Shown here piece by piece: positions 34,775 through 42,885 of a stretch of DNA of 64,000 nt. The notes under the pieces are model-generated. The model made no database searches, was not told where the DNA came from, and saw only the letters and a program-made list of their open reading frames with translations. Origin of the DNA: CAIVVT01 sp963838205 (GTDB lineage: Bacteria > Acidobacteriota > Terriglobia > Bryobacterales > Bryobacteraceae). A program made the translations under genes and the position numbers. The first letter of the stretch is position 1. Each line of letters opens with the position of its first letter. The stretch is from the NCBI GenBank assembly GCA_963838205.1, contig CAWIQF010000009.1:186001-250000 (forward strand), in the 5' to 3' direction.

Positions 34775-35650
34775 ATGCGCATCGGCATCCACACCTCGAC
34801 CGCGGGCGCGCTGGTGAACGCCGCGCACAAAGCGGTCGAGCTGGGCGCTAACTGTTTCCAGATCTTTTCGGCGAGCCCTCGCATGTGGCGCGCAACGCCG
34901 CCCGAGGCGGCGCAGGTGGCACTGATGAAAGCCGCGCGCGCGGAGCACGACCTGCGGCCGCTGGTGATTCACGACAGCTACCTGATCAACCTGGCCGCCG
35001 CCGATGCGGAGATCCGCGGAAAATCGATCGCCGCATTCCGGGGAGAGCTGACGCGGGCGATCGCGATCGGCGCGGAATACCTGGTGATGCATCCGGGGAG
35101 CGCGAAGGCTCACGAGACGCTGGAGCAGGCGCTGGAGACGCTCGCCGGCTCGCTGGAGCAGGCGGCGCGGGGGCTGAAGACGACGGGGTTCACGCTGTTA
35201 TTCGAGAACACGGCGGGCGGCGGAGCGACCATCGGCCGGACACTGGAAGAGCTGAAGACACTCAGCGAAATGGCCGGGCCGCGGCTGCCCTTTCCGACCG
35301 GATTCTGCCTGGACACGTGCCACCTGTACGCCGCGGGCTACGACGTTTCCACGGAAAAGGGCCTGGCGGAGACGGTGAAACGGGCCGCGAAGCTGCTGGG
35401 GCTGGAGCGCATTGCCGTGGTTCACGTCAACGATTCCAAGGGCGCGCTCAACTCGCACCTCGACCGGCATGAGAATATTGGGAAAGGACACATTGGCCGC
35501 GAAGGCTTCCGCCGCATCCTGAACCATCCCAAGCTGCGAGATAAGGCCTTTATCCTGGAGACGCCGATCGACAACGAAGGCGACGACCAGCGCAATGTGG
35601 ACACCCTGAAAGCGCTATGCCGGAAACCGCGTACAACCACGAACAAGTAG
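34775..35650 (+). CDS. nfo: Endonuclease IV (deoxyribonuclease IV)
   Basis: A 291-residue AP endonuclease that cuts DNA 5' of abasic sites in base-excision repair. The TIM barrel with three zinc ions shows RIGIHTSTAGALVNA, VIHDSYLINLAA, VMHPGSAK, LLFENTAGGG (metal Glu), CLDTCHLYAAGYD (metal Asp/His), VVHVNDSKGALNSHLDRHEN (His and Asp ligands) and AFILETPID (last Glu). Length matches the family. The ATG at 34775 is the first Met before the first barrel strand. Its last 34 bp overlap the leuS start, so the two are probably translated from one message. Confidence 0.93.
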   Translation: MRIGIHTSTAGALVNAAHKAVELGANCFQIFSASPRMWRATPPEAAQVALMKAARAEHDLRPLVIHDSYLINLAAADAEIRGKSIAAFRGELTRAIAIGAEYLVMHPGSAKAHETLEQALETLAGSLEQAARGLKTTGFTLLFENTAGGGATIGRTLEELKTLSEMAGPRLPFPTGFCLDTCHLYAAGYDVSTEKGLAETVKRAAKLLGLERIAVVHVNDSKGALNSHLDRHENIGKGHIGREGFRRILNHPKLRDKAFILETPIDNEGDDQRNVDTLKALCRKPRTTTNK

Positions 35651-38058
35651 AACTGAAATGGAGCCAGCGCTGGGCCGCAAGCCCGGAGCTGTACCAGGCC
35701 GCCGACGATGGCGCACGGCCGCGCTATTACGTGCTGGAGATGCTGCCGTACCCCAGCGGCGTGCTGCACATGGGACACGTGCGCAACTACTCGATCGGCG
35801 ACACGCTGGCGCGCTATATGTGGATGCGCGGCCACGACGTGATGCACGCGATGGGGTGGGACGCGTTCGGGCTGCCGGCGGAGAACGCGGCGATCCAGCG
35901 CGGGCAGCACCCGGCGAAGTGGACGCTGGCGAATGTGGCCCACATGAAGAAGCAACTGCAGCGCATGGGCTTCGCCTACGACTGGGCGCGCGAGATCAAC
36001 ACGTGCACGCCGGAGTATTACCGCTGGAACCAGTGGATGTTCCTGCGGATGCTCGAAAAGGGGCTGGCGTACCGCAAGCAGTCGCTGGTGAACTGGTGCC
36101 CGGAGTGCGCCACGGTGCTGGCCAACGAGCAGGTGGTGGAGGGGTGCTGCTGGCGACACGAAGCGACGCCGGTGGAGCAGCGCGAGCTGGAGCAGTGGTT
36201 CCTGCGAATCACCCAGTACGCGGAAGAGCTGTTGGACGACATGCGGCAACTGGAGGCGGGGTGGCCGCCGCAGGTGCTGACGATGCAGCGCAACTGGATC
36301 GGGCGCAGCGAGGGCGCGGAGATCGACTTCCGCCTGAAGACGACGGGCGAGAAGCTGCGCGTGTTCACGACGCGAGTGGACACGATCTACGGCGCGACGT
36401 GCGTGATTCTGGCGCCGGAGCATCCGGTGGCCAAGGCGCTGTGCACGGGGGAGCTGGCGGTCCGGCTGCGGGCGATGATCGACGATCCGGGCCGTAAGGA
36501 TCCGGAGCTTCAGGAGAAGCTGGGGTTCGACACGGGACACGCGGCGATCAACCCATACAGCGGCGCGGAGATCCCGATCTGGGTGGGCAGTTTCGTGCTG
36601 TGGGGCTACGGCACCGGGGCGATCATGGCGGTGCCGGCGCACGACGAGCGCGACTTCGAGTTCTGCCGGAAATACGGGCTGCCGGTCGTCCCGGTGATCC
36701 GGCCGGTGGATGGCGTGCTGGCGGTCGAAGCGGAGATGAAAGAAGCGTTCTGCGGCTATGGCGTGGTGGAAAACTCGGGCGAGTGGTCGGGGCTGACGTC
36801 GGCCGAAGCGCGGCGGCGTATGGCCGAACATGCCACGAAGCAGGGGTTCGGGCAGGCGTCGATTACGTATCGACTGAAGGACTGGGGCATCTCGCGGCAG
36901 CGGTATTGGGGCACGCCGATCCCGGTGGTGCATTGCCCGGCGTGCGGCATTGTGGCAGTGCCGGAGGAGCAGTTGCCGGTGGTGCTGCCGGAGGACGTGC
37001 AGTTCACGGGCAAGGGGCGGTCGCCGCTGGCGCAGCACGAGGAGTTTCTGAGGACGACGTGTCCCAAGTGCGGCGGCGCGGCGGAACGCGAGACAGACAC
37101 GATGGACACGTTCGTGGATTCATCGTGGTACTTCTTCCGCTACGTGGATCCGCATAACGAGAAGCTGCCGTTCGACCGGGCGACGGTGCAACCGTGGTTC
37201 CCAGTGGACCAATACATCGGCGGAGTGACGCACGCGATTCTGCATCTGCTGTACGCGCGCTTCTGGTGCAAAATGATGCGCGACCTCGGCCTTGTGGATG
37301 TGGACGAGCCGTTCCGCAACCTGTTCACGCAGGGGATGGTGCAACTGGATGGGCGAACGATGTCGAAGTCGAAGGGCAACATCGTGGACCCGGACGAGAT
37401 GGTGGTGAAATACGGCGCGGACACGTGCCGGCTGTTCACGCTGTTCGCGGGACCGCCGGAGAAAAACATCGACTGGAACGAGTCGAGCGTGGAGGGACAG
37501 TACCGCTTCATCAGCCGCTATTTCCGCTGGGTGACGCGTAATTTCGACAACCCGGCTGGGACGGGAGAGACCGACGCGGCGGCGCTGCGCAAGCTGCACC
37601 AGACGATCCGCAAGGTGACGGACGACTTCGACAACCGATGGCATTTCAACACGTCGATCGCGGCGCTGATGGAGCTGATGAACGAGCTGCAGTCGGTGGA
37701 GACGGGACTGTCGGGCGGCGTGCGCCAGCAGTGCGCGGAAACGATCACGCTGCTGATCGCGCCGTTCGCGCCGTATGCCGCCGAGGAGCTGTGGGCACTG
37801 ATGGGCCAGCCGGGGCCGGTGTTCAAACAGGCGTGGCCGGGCTACAGCGAGGAACTGGCGCGCGAGGAGATGCTGGAAATCCCAGTGCAGGTGAATGGCA
37901 AGCTGCGGAGCCGCGTGATGGTGCCGCACGGGGTTAGTGAAGAAGAGCTGAAGCGCGTGGCGCTGGAGGATGAAAAAGTCCGGGCGCACACGGCAGGCAA
38001 GACGGTGGTGAAGGTGATCGTGGTGCCGGGGAAGCTCGTGAATATCGTCGTGAAATAG
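35617..38058 (+). CDS. leuS: Leucyl-tRNA synthetase
   Basis: An 813-residue class I synthetase charging tRNA-Leu. The HIGH motif is HMGH at residues 51-54 (PYPSGVLHMGHVRNYS); the KMSKS motif is MSKSK at 582-586. The CP1 editing domain lies at about 220-410, with zinc-binding Cys pairs (CPEC near 163; CPAC near 439 and CPKC near 485). The anticodon-binding and C-terminal domains end the protein. The start overlaps nfo by 34 bp. It is a single essential housekeeping gene, intact, with codon use like its neighbours. Confidence 0.96.
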   Translation: MPETAYNHEQVELKWSQRWAASPELYQAADDGARPRYYVLEMLPYPSGVLHMGHVRNYSIGDTLARYMWMRGHDVMHAMGWDAFGLPAENAAIQRGQHPAKWTLANVAHMKKQLQRMGFAYDWAREINTCTPEYYRWNQWMFLRMLEKGLAYRKQSLVNWCPECATVLANEQVVEGCCWRHEATPVEQRELEQWFLRITQYAEELLDDMRQLEAGWPPQVLTMQRNWIGRSEGAEIDFRLKTTGEKLRVFTTRVDTIYGATCVILAPEHPVAKALCTGELAVRLRAMIDDPGRKDPELQEKLGFDTGHAAINPYSGAEIPIWVGSFVLWGYGTGAIMAVPAHDERDFEFCRKYGLPVVPVIRPVDGVLAVEAEMKEAFCGYGVVENSGEWSGLTSAEARRRMAEHATKQGFGQASITYRLKDWGISRQRYWGTPIPVVHCPACGIVAVPEEQLPVVLPEDVQFTGKGRSPLAQHEEFLRTTCPKCGGAAERETDTMDTFVDSSWYFFRYVDPHNEKLPFDRATVQPWFPVDQYIGGVTHAILHLLYARFWCKMMRDLGLVDVDEPFRNLFTQGMVQLDGRTMSKSKGNIVDPDEMVVKYGADTCRLFTLFAGPPEKNIDWNESSVEGQYRFISRYFRWVTRNFDNPAGTGETDAAALRKLHQTIRKVTDDFDNRWHFNTSIAALMELMNELQSVETGLSGGVRQQCAETITLLIAPFAPYAAEELWALMGQPGPVFKQAWPGYSEELAREEMLEIPVQVNGKLRSRVMVPHGVSEEELKRVALEDEKVRAHTAGKTVVKVIVVPGKLVNIVVK

Positions 38059-38120
38059 GGGCGGAACAGGGCTGAGCGGCGCGGTGGTAGCGCAGGCGTG
38101 TTGAGGGGTGCTGTGTACGT

Positions 38121-38131
38121 CTTGTAACAAG
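38121..38131. promoter_or_regulatory. Palindrome CTTGT-A-ACAAG before parD
   Basis: A perfect 11-bp palindrome 26 bp ahead of the antitoxin start codon, a fitting spot for ParD autoregulation. No strong promoter hexamers are visible around it. Confidence 0.35.
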
Positions 38132-38157
38132 CGACGGCTTCGGTTACTCTGAGGGCG

Positions 38158-38382
38158 ATGGAAGTCCATTTCACCGCCGAGCAGCAGGCACGGCTGGCGC
38201 AGATTGCCACCAATGCCGGGACCGTCCCCGAGCGGTTGGTGACGAATGTCGTGGCCCGGTATCTCGATGAAGAAGCGCGCTTCCTGGCCGCCGTGGAAAA
38301 GGGAATAGCGGCAGCCGAGCGCGGCGAGTTTATCGAAGAAGAAGAAATGGACGCCCGCCTGGAGGCCATGTTCAGGGCCTGA
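38158..38382 (+). CDS. ParD-like antitoxin
   Basis: A 74-residue antitoxin-like protein. The N-terminal part (VHFTAEQQARLAQIATNAG then PERLVTNVVARYLDEEARF) matches a ribbon-helix-helix or related dimer fold; the acidic C-terminal part (AERGEFIEEEEMDARLEAMF) would wrap the toxin. Its TGA stop shares one base with the toxin ATG (TGATG), so the pair is translationally coupled. Confidence 0.8.
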   Translation: MEVHFTAEQQARLAQIATNAGTVPERLVTNVVARYLDEEARFLAAVEKGIAAAERGEFIEEEEMDARLEAMFRA

Positions 38383-38657
38383 TGCGCATTCGTTGGACTG
38401 TCCCGGCCGCCGGCGATTTAGAGAGCATCAAGAACTACCTGCAGCAGCACTACCCGCAGTTCGCCGAAACGACCGTGCGGACAATCTACGAGCGTATCCA
38501 TTCCCTGAAAACCTCGCCGAACCGGGGCCGGCCCGGCCACCGTGCCGGAACAAGAGAACTGGCGCTGACACCGCTGCCGTACGTGGTTGTCTATTGGGTG
38601 AGAGATGAAGCCGTCGAAGTCCTGCACATATATCACAGCGCCCAGGACTGGCAATGA
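38382..38657 (+). CDS. RelE/ParE-family toxin
   Basis: A 91-residue RelE/ParE fold protein: RIRWTVPAAGDLESIKNYL at the start, RIHSLKTSPNRGRPG in the middle and PYVVVYWVRDEAVEVLHIYHSAQDW at the end, the characteristic final strands of ParE. ParE toxins usually poison gyrase, RelE cleaves mRNA on ribosomes; sequence alone does not decide. It follows its antitoxin with a one-base overlap. Confidence 0.85.
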   Translation: MRIRWTVPAAGDLESIKNYLQQHYPQFAETTVRTIYERIHSLKTSPNRGRPGHRAGTRELALTPLPYVVVYWVRDEAVEVLHIYHSAQDWQ

Positions 38658-38740
38658 GTGTGTTTTACGAAGAGTAGTGGGCGTTCTCGACGGGCACGGT
38701 GAGGAGACGGCTGGGGTTCGCGCGGCTCCGATACAACACA

Positions 38741-38780
38741 TCCGCTCCCTGACGGTCGCGGCTCAGTCACAGTCGCGGCT
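38741..38780 (+). repeat. Interspersed GTCGCGGCT repeats split by IS110-type element (left part)
   Basis: Two copies: ATCCGCTCCCTGACGGTCGC then GGCTCAGTCAC, followed by AGTCGCGGCT, at which point the insertion element begins. The right part resumes at 40359. Confidence 0.75.
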
Positions 38781-39160
38781 TCCATGAGAAGGCCGCTCTG
38801 GTCAAGGCATTTTTCTGACATTCGTTCTTTGTGGCCGTGGCCGACCAACGGGAGGCGCCGCAGCGTCCTGCCGTCTTCCTATTCTCAGGAAGGTTTTCCT
38901 GCTCTCGCCGAATCGCCCTGCTTCCATTCGCACTCTTGATGGAGCGGCTTGCTCCGGTGCCAGTTGGGGTCCTCAATTTCGAACGGGTGCTGCCATCTCA
39001 GTATCGAAGTAACGCCCCTGTTTCCAGAAACGCTCTTCCGCCGCGACTTCGCAGTCACCCACACTCGGCGATTTGCTACAAACTACAATCCATTACGCCG
39101 TCTGCCACTACTTCGCTGCCTGCCATTACGCCGCCCGTGCCACTACTTCGCTGCCTGCCG
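38781..39160 (-). ncRNA. Candidate bridge-RNA region of the IS1111-type element
   Basis: The non-coding right end of the element, downstream of the transposase, is the part reported to encode the bridge RNA in IS1111-type elements. It contains a hairpin-like segment (minus strand GGAGC-AAGCC-GCTCC near 38940-38955) whose loop region AAGCCGC is complementary to the GCGGCT of the target. Exact RNA ends cannot be read from sequence. Confidence 0.35.
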
Positions 39161-39170
39161 TTACGCCGCC
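39090..39170 (-). repeat. 33-35-bp tandem repeat at the transposase 3' end
   Basis: Two and a half copies of a unit running from CCATTACGCCG to CCACTACTTCGCTGCCTG. The third partial copy contains the transposase stop codon, so duplication has occurred right behind the coding region. Confidence 0.75.
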
Positions 39171-40276
39171 GCGTGGCGCGAGCGGGGCCGGCCCTGGCTG
39201 TTGCGGAGCGGCTCGTACACTTCGCCCGTCGTCCACAACCGATGCAGCAGCACGGCCAGTTTGCGCGCCACCGCGACGATGGCCCGCTTCTTCGCATTCT
39301 TTCCGCCGCGCTCGGCCAGCTTCAGGCCCCACCTTCTCAGATCCGTGTCCGGCCCGCGAAATCCCAAGATGTGATGTGCGCCCTGCACCAGCATCGTCCG
39401 CAGATAGATGTCGCCTTCCTTGGCGATCGGCAACTGCGGCTGGCTCTGGCCCGATTCGCTGCGCTTGGGCCGCAGGCCCACATAGCAGCCCACGTCGCGG
39501 CTCTTCTGAAAGCGCGCGCGGTCTTCCACCGTCAAGATAAACGTCAGAGCGATCAAAGTCCCGACTCCGCTCACTTGCTTGAGAAGTTGGGTTTCCGGAT
39601 ACTCGGTCCGGGCGATCTGCTCCAGCTTGACGTCCACGGCGCGGATCTGTTTCGTCAGCCCTTCCACTGTGTCCAACAACGGTTTCAACGTCTGCTGCAA
39701 AGTCTCCGGCAGGTCCACCATCTTGGCCGGACCTAGATTGTCGGCGTCGCACATGGGCAGCCGCTCGCCCATGGCTTTGGCCAGCCCGCGCGCCGAGTTG
39801 ATCAGCGCCGTGCGGGCCTCCACCAGCGCCGCCCGGACCCGGATCACCATCAGATCCTGCTGCGCTTTTTCGCTCCGATGGCGGATCGGCCGCAGCAGCC
39901 GCGGATCGGCGCGCGCCAGCAGCGCCAGCGTCTGCGCGTCCAGCCGGTCGTCCTTGCGGCTGCTCTGGCTGATCAGCTTTACCTGCCTCGCATTGGCCAC
40001 GATCACCTCGTGGCCCAGCTTGGCCAGCAGCCGGCTCACCCACGGCGAGTGCGTTCCGACCTCGATCGCGATGCGGCAGTGCGACCGCGCGCCGAACGCC
40101 AGCTGCAGCCCTTTCTTCGTCGTCGCCACGCTGGCTTCCTGCACCACCTCGCCCTGCCCATCCAGCCGGCAATAGCGACTGCTCCTGTCGCCCAGGTCCA
40201 GGCCGATCGTGATCGGCCCGCGCGAGCTCGCCGCCCGACGCTTCGGACTCCGCTGGACAGTGTTATTCTGCTTCAT
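39161..40276 (-). CDS. IS110-family transposase (DEDD)
   Basis: A 371-residue IS110-type recombinase. The N-terminal RuvC-like DEDD domain shows ITIGLDLGDRSSRYCRLD (first Asp), IAIEVGTHSPWVSRLL (Glu) and SSRKDDRLDAQTLALL (two Asp). The C-terminal transposase_20 domain carries YPETQLLKQVSGVGTLIALTF and CYVGLRPKRSESGQSQ with the serine (GQS) thought to act as nucleophile. The ATG at 40276 follows GGAG with seven-base spacing; a longer upstream frame is not needed. Intact and probably active. Confidence 0.92.
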   Translation of the reverse strand: MKQNNTVQRSPKRRAASSRGPITIGLDLGDRSSRYCRLDGQGEVVQEASVATTKKGLQLAFGARSHCRIAIEVGTHSPWVSRLLAKLGHEVIVANARQVKLISQSSRKDDRLDAQTLALLARADPRLLRPIRHRSEKAQQDLMVIRVRAALVEARTALINSARGLAKAMGERLPMCDADNLGPAKMVDLPETLQQTLKPLLDTVEGLTKQIRAVDVKLEQIARTEYPETQLLKQVSGVGTLIALTFILTVEDRARFQKSRDVGCYVGLRPKRSESGQSQPQLPIAKEGDIYLRTMLVQGAHHILGFRGPDTDLRRWGLKLAERGGKNAKKRAIVAVARKLAVLLHRLWTTGEVYEPLRNSQGRPRSRHAAA

Positions 40277-40358
40277 GGCCGGTCTCCTTTTGCACTTCGA
40301 GTGCGCAACCATTGGGAGCTTACCGCATCCCGCCGGGGCCGGCCTTCTCATTCCATCT

Positions 40359-40412
40359 CAGTAACGAGCGGCTCTGTAACGAGCGGCTCTGAAACGGGCG
40401 GCTCGGGCACGT
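40359..40412 (+). repeat. Interspersed repeats split by IS110-type element (right part)
   Basis: CAGTAACGAGCGGCTCTGTA continues with AACGAGCGGCTCTGAAACG, that is, GAGCGGCTC copies in the same orientation as the left part at 38741-38780. Confidence 0.7.
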
Positions 40413-40465
40413 TGTCTCCACGGCTGGCCACTAGTTGAGACCGGCGTTGCGGGCAGGGCTGCGAA

Positions 40466-40471
40466 TATAAT
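40466..40471 (+). promoter_or_regulatory. -10 box TATAAT of the serine hydrolase gene
   Basis: A perfect TATAAT about 90 bp before the ATG. The -35 region (near 40443-40448) is poor. The only consensus -10 in the gap. Confidence 0.4.
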
Positions 40472-40559
40472 CTTCGTGAGACCCGGCGGGCCGGCGGAGC
40501 GGGAGCTGCGTGGCAGTTCCTAGCTTGAGCATGGGACGCGGGACTGAGGAGTTTTCACG

Positions 40560-41816
40560 ATGCGTTTGCTCACGAAGCGGTCGCTCATCATGCGGTCACT
40601 CACGCTTGTTCTATTGATCCAGTCGTTCGTGGTGGCGGCGCCGCCGGCGCTGGATCCGCAAAAAGCAGGGATGGACCCGGCACGGCTGGCTCAAATTGCT
40701 CCGCGCCTGCGGGAGTTCATCGATCGCGGCGAACTGGCGGGCGCGGTGACGCTGCTGCAACGGCACGGCGCGCTGGCGCATTTCGAAGCCACGGGCTGGG
40801 CCGACGTGGAGGCCAAAAAGCCGATGCAGCGCGACACGATTTTCCAGATCATGTCGATGACCAAGCCGTTCACAGGCGTGGGCATCATGATGCTGGTGGA
40901 CGAGGGCAAGGTGCGGATCAACGACCCCGTGGAGCGCTACCTGCCGGAGTTTCGCGGGCAGATGGCGGCCGAGCCGCAGGCGGATGGCAAGCCGATTCTG
41001 AAGAAGCCGGCGCACCCGATCACGGTGCGCGAGCTGATGACGCACACGTCGGGGATGATGGGGGAACCGCCGGCCTCGACCGGCCCGTTGATGGTGAAGC
41101 TGGACCTCATGACGCTGGGCCGCGCCGTACCGCTGTACGCGCGCGAGCCACTGCAGTTCCAGCCGGGCACGCGGTGGATGTACTCGACGGTGGGGATCGA
41201 CGTGCTGGGCCGCATCATCGAGGTCGTTTCGGGCATGAAGTACGAGGAGTTTCTGGCGAAGCGGATTTACGAGCCGCTGGGGATGGTGGATTCGTACATC
41301 TTTCTGCCGGCGGCGAAACGGGCGCGGCTGGCGGCGGTTTACACGATCGAGAACGGGCGGATGGTGAAGGCGGGCGCGGACATATTGGGCGGCGACGCGC
41401 TGAAGTACCGGCAGGGGGCGGTGTACTCCGGGCCCGGCTTTGCGATGTACTCGACGGCCGCGGACCTGGTGAAGTTCTACCAGATGATGCTGAACAAGGG
41501 CGTGTACCACGGCAAGCGGCTGCTGTCGGCGACGGCGGTGGAGGAGATGTCGATGGTGCAGACGGGCGACATCAAGGCGGGCTGGGACGTGGGGACGGGC
41601 TTCGGTCTGACGTGGGAAGTGACGAAGGATCCGGCGGGCACGGTGAGCGGGCTGAGCCTGGGGGCGTTTCATCACGGCGGGGCGTTTTCGACGTTCGGCT
41701 ACATCGATCCGAAGAAGGACCTGGTGGGCGTGTACCTGATTCAGTGGAGCGGGCCGGACGGCAAGATGGGGCGCGAGTCGTTTACACAGATCGGGGCGGG
41801 GGCGATTGTGGAGTAG
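40560..41816 (+). CDS. Exported serine hydrolase (beta-lactamase class C-like)
   Basis: A 418-residue penicillin-binding-like hydrolase. The signal peptide is LTLVLLIQSFVVAAP. The nucleophile is in SMTK (IMSMTKPFTGVGIMML), the second motif YST lies in GTRWMYSTVGIDVLG (Tyr-Ser-Thr instead of Tyr-x-Asn), and HHGG in FHHGGAFSTFGYIDP matches the third motif (KTG equivalent). Such proteins are carboxylesterases, D-amino peptidases or unknown hydrolases; beta-lactamase action is not implied. GAGGAG lies eight bases before the ATG. Three dispersed repeats follow the gene. Confidence 0.88.
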   Translation: MRLLTKRSLIMRSLTLVLLIQSFVVAAPPALDPQKAGMDPARLAQIAPRLREFIDRGELAGAVTLLQRHGALAHFEATGWADVEAKKPMQRDTIFQIMSMTKPFTGVGIMMLVDEGKVRINDPVERYLPEFRGQMAAEPQADGKPILKKPAHPITVRELMTHTSGMMGEPPASTGPLMVKLDLMTLGRAVPLYAREPLQFQPGTRWMYSTVGIDVLGRIIEVVSGMKYEEFLAKRIYEPLGMVDSYIFLPAAKRARLAAVYTIENGRMVKAGADILGGDALKYRQGAVYSGPGFAMYSTAADLVKFYQMMLNKGVYHGKRLLSATAVEEMSMVQTGDIKAGWDVGTGFGLTWEVTKDPAGTVSGLSLGAFHHGGAFSTFGYIDPKKDLVGVYLIQWSGPDGKMGRESFTQIGAGAIVE

Positions 41817-41871
41817 CGCACGTTTAGTTGTGCGAGCGTGGGACGGAGACTTGGTTTGGCGCGCAGCGGTA

Positions 41872-41984
41872 GCGCGGGGACACACCTGCGGCGTCTGCGG
41901 CGGACGCCTTGGTGTCGCCCTCGGCATAGGGCTTGGTGGTCGTATTCGAAGCTGAGCTGGCCTCGGTGTCCCCCGCGCGAGGGG
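41872..41984 (+). repeat. Dispersed double-hairpin repeat, copy d
   Basis: Begins GCGGGGACACACCTGCGGCG and ends GGCCTCGGTGTCCCCCGCGC. Very close to copies e and f. The inner hairpin pairs GGCGTC with GACGCC and GACACACC with GGTGTC. Confidence 0.85.
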
Positions 41985-42003
41985 TTTGCGGTGGTTGGCC
42001 GGT

Positions 42004-42135
42004 AGCGCGGGGACACACCTGCGGCGTCTGCGGCGGACACCTTGGTGTCGCCCTCGGCATAGGGCTTGGTGGTCGTATTCGAAGCTGAGTTGGCCTCGGT
42101 GTCCCCGAGTGAGGGGTGTCCCCTGCGCGCGAGGG
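42004..42135 (+). repeat. Dispersed double-hairpin repeat, copy e
   Basis: As copy d but with one change in the inner stem (GGACACC for GGACGCC) and an extended right end, GTGTCCCCGAGTGAGGGGTG then TCCCC. Confidence 0.85.
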
Positions 42136-42209
42136 GTCCCGGCTTAGGCACGTAACACATCCGCTCCCTGACGGTCGCGGCTCAGAAACACATCGCGGCG
42201 CGCAGCGGT

Positions 42210-42341
42210 AGCGTGGGGACACACCTACGGCATCCGCAGCGGACGCCTTGGTGTCGCCCTCGGCATAGGGCTTGGTGGTCGTATTCGAAGCTGAGTTGGC
42301 CTCGGTGTCCCCGAGTGAGGGGTGTCCCCCGCGCGCGAGGC
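42210..42341 (+). repeat. Dispersed double-hairpin repeat, copy f
   Basis: As copy e, including the extended right end. A short GGTCGCGGCTC unit of the other repeat family (42172-42182) lies between e and f. Confidence 0.85.
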
Positions 42342-42405
42342 TTTGGGGGCGGGGAGCGTTGACACCGCGCGCGCAGCGGTGTGAGGTAAGGGCAGGAGAA
42401 CTTCT

Positions 42406-42885
42406 ATGGAGCGGGCGATTGCGTTTACGCTTAACGGCAAGCCGACGAAGGTGACGGTGGATGACGAGCGCATGCTGTTGTGGGTGCTGCGCTCCGACCT
42501 GGGCCTGACGGGGACGAAGTTCGGATGCGGCGCCACGTACTGCGGCGCGTGCACGGTGATTGTGGACGGAGAAGCGACGCTGGCGTGCTCGACGGCGGTC
42601 AAGGACGTGGCGGGCAAGCATGTGCTGACGATCGAAGGGCTCAGCGAGAACGGGAAGCTGCACCCGCTGCAAGAGGCGTTTGTGAAGCACGCCGCGTACC
42701 AGTGCGGCTTCTGCACGCCGGGGATGATTCTCAACGCATACGCGCTGGTGCACAAGACGCCGCGGCCGTCGCGCGACGAGATCCTGAAGCACATGGAAGG
42801 CAACCTGTGCCGCTGCGGCGCGCATGTGCGCATCGTGGAGGCCATCGAAGAGGCCGCGGTGACGATGAAAGGAGGTGCGCGATGA
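42406..42885 (+). CDS. Molybdenum hydroxylase small subunit, [2Fe-2S] protein (IorA-like)
   Basis: A 159-residue electron-transfer subunit of the xanthine oxidase family. The plant-ferredoxin-type cluster is bound by CGATYCGACTV with a fourth Cys in ATLACST (about residues 44-66); the second cluster by CGFCTPGMIL and CRCGAH (about 102-145). It carries electrons from the molybdopterin subunit to an acceptor such as a cytochrome. Its TGA overlaps the ATG of the large subunit by four bases. The short two-subunit layout without a FAD subunit matches isoquinoline 1-oxidoreductase and aldehyde dehydrogenases of the IorAB type. Confidence 0.92.
   Translation: MERAIAFTLNGKPTKVTVDDERMLLWVLRSDLGLTGTKFGCGATYCGACTVIVDGEATLACSTAVKDVAGKHVLTIEGLSENGKLHPLQEAFVKHAAYQCGFCTPGMILNAYALVHKTPRPSRDEILKHMEGNLCRCGAHVRIVEAIEEAAVTMKGGAR

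Larger units (their letters stand above)
38781..40358 (-). mobile_element. IS110-family element, IS1111 group (about 1578 bp)
   Basis: A 12-bp subterminal inverted repeat, ATGAGAAGGCCG, lies at 38784-38795 and in reverse complement at 40340-40351, leaving 3 bp outside it on one side and 7 on the other, as I recall for the IS1111 group. The interspersed repeat is interrupted at GTCGCGGCT / CAGTAAC and rejoins to a normal repeat when the element is removed. The transposase is in the minus strand; about 380 bp of non-coding DNA follow it (38781-39160), where IS1111-type bridge RNAs are encoded. No long target duplication is visible. Confidence 0.8.

Noticed and set aside
40560..41816. Antibiotic-resistance beta-lactamase
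   Set aside because: The motif pattern fits class C-like esterases and peptidases in general; no evidence of beta-lactam hydrolysis.
41872..42341. Minus-strand proteins containing GDTEANSASNTTTK-type peptides
   Set aside because: They are translations of the dispersed hairpin repeat; no start, ribosome site or family.
30511..42405. Prophage or integrative element
   Set aside because: No integrase, terminase, capsid, portal or conjugation gene was found; only toxin-antitoxin pairs, one IS and repeats.
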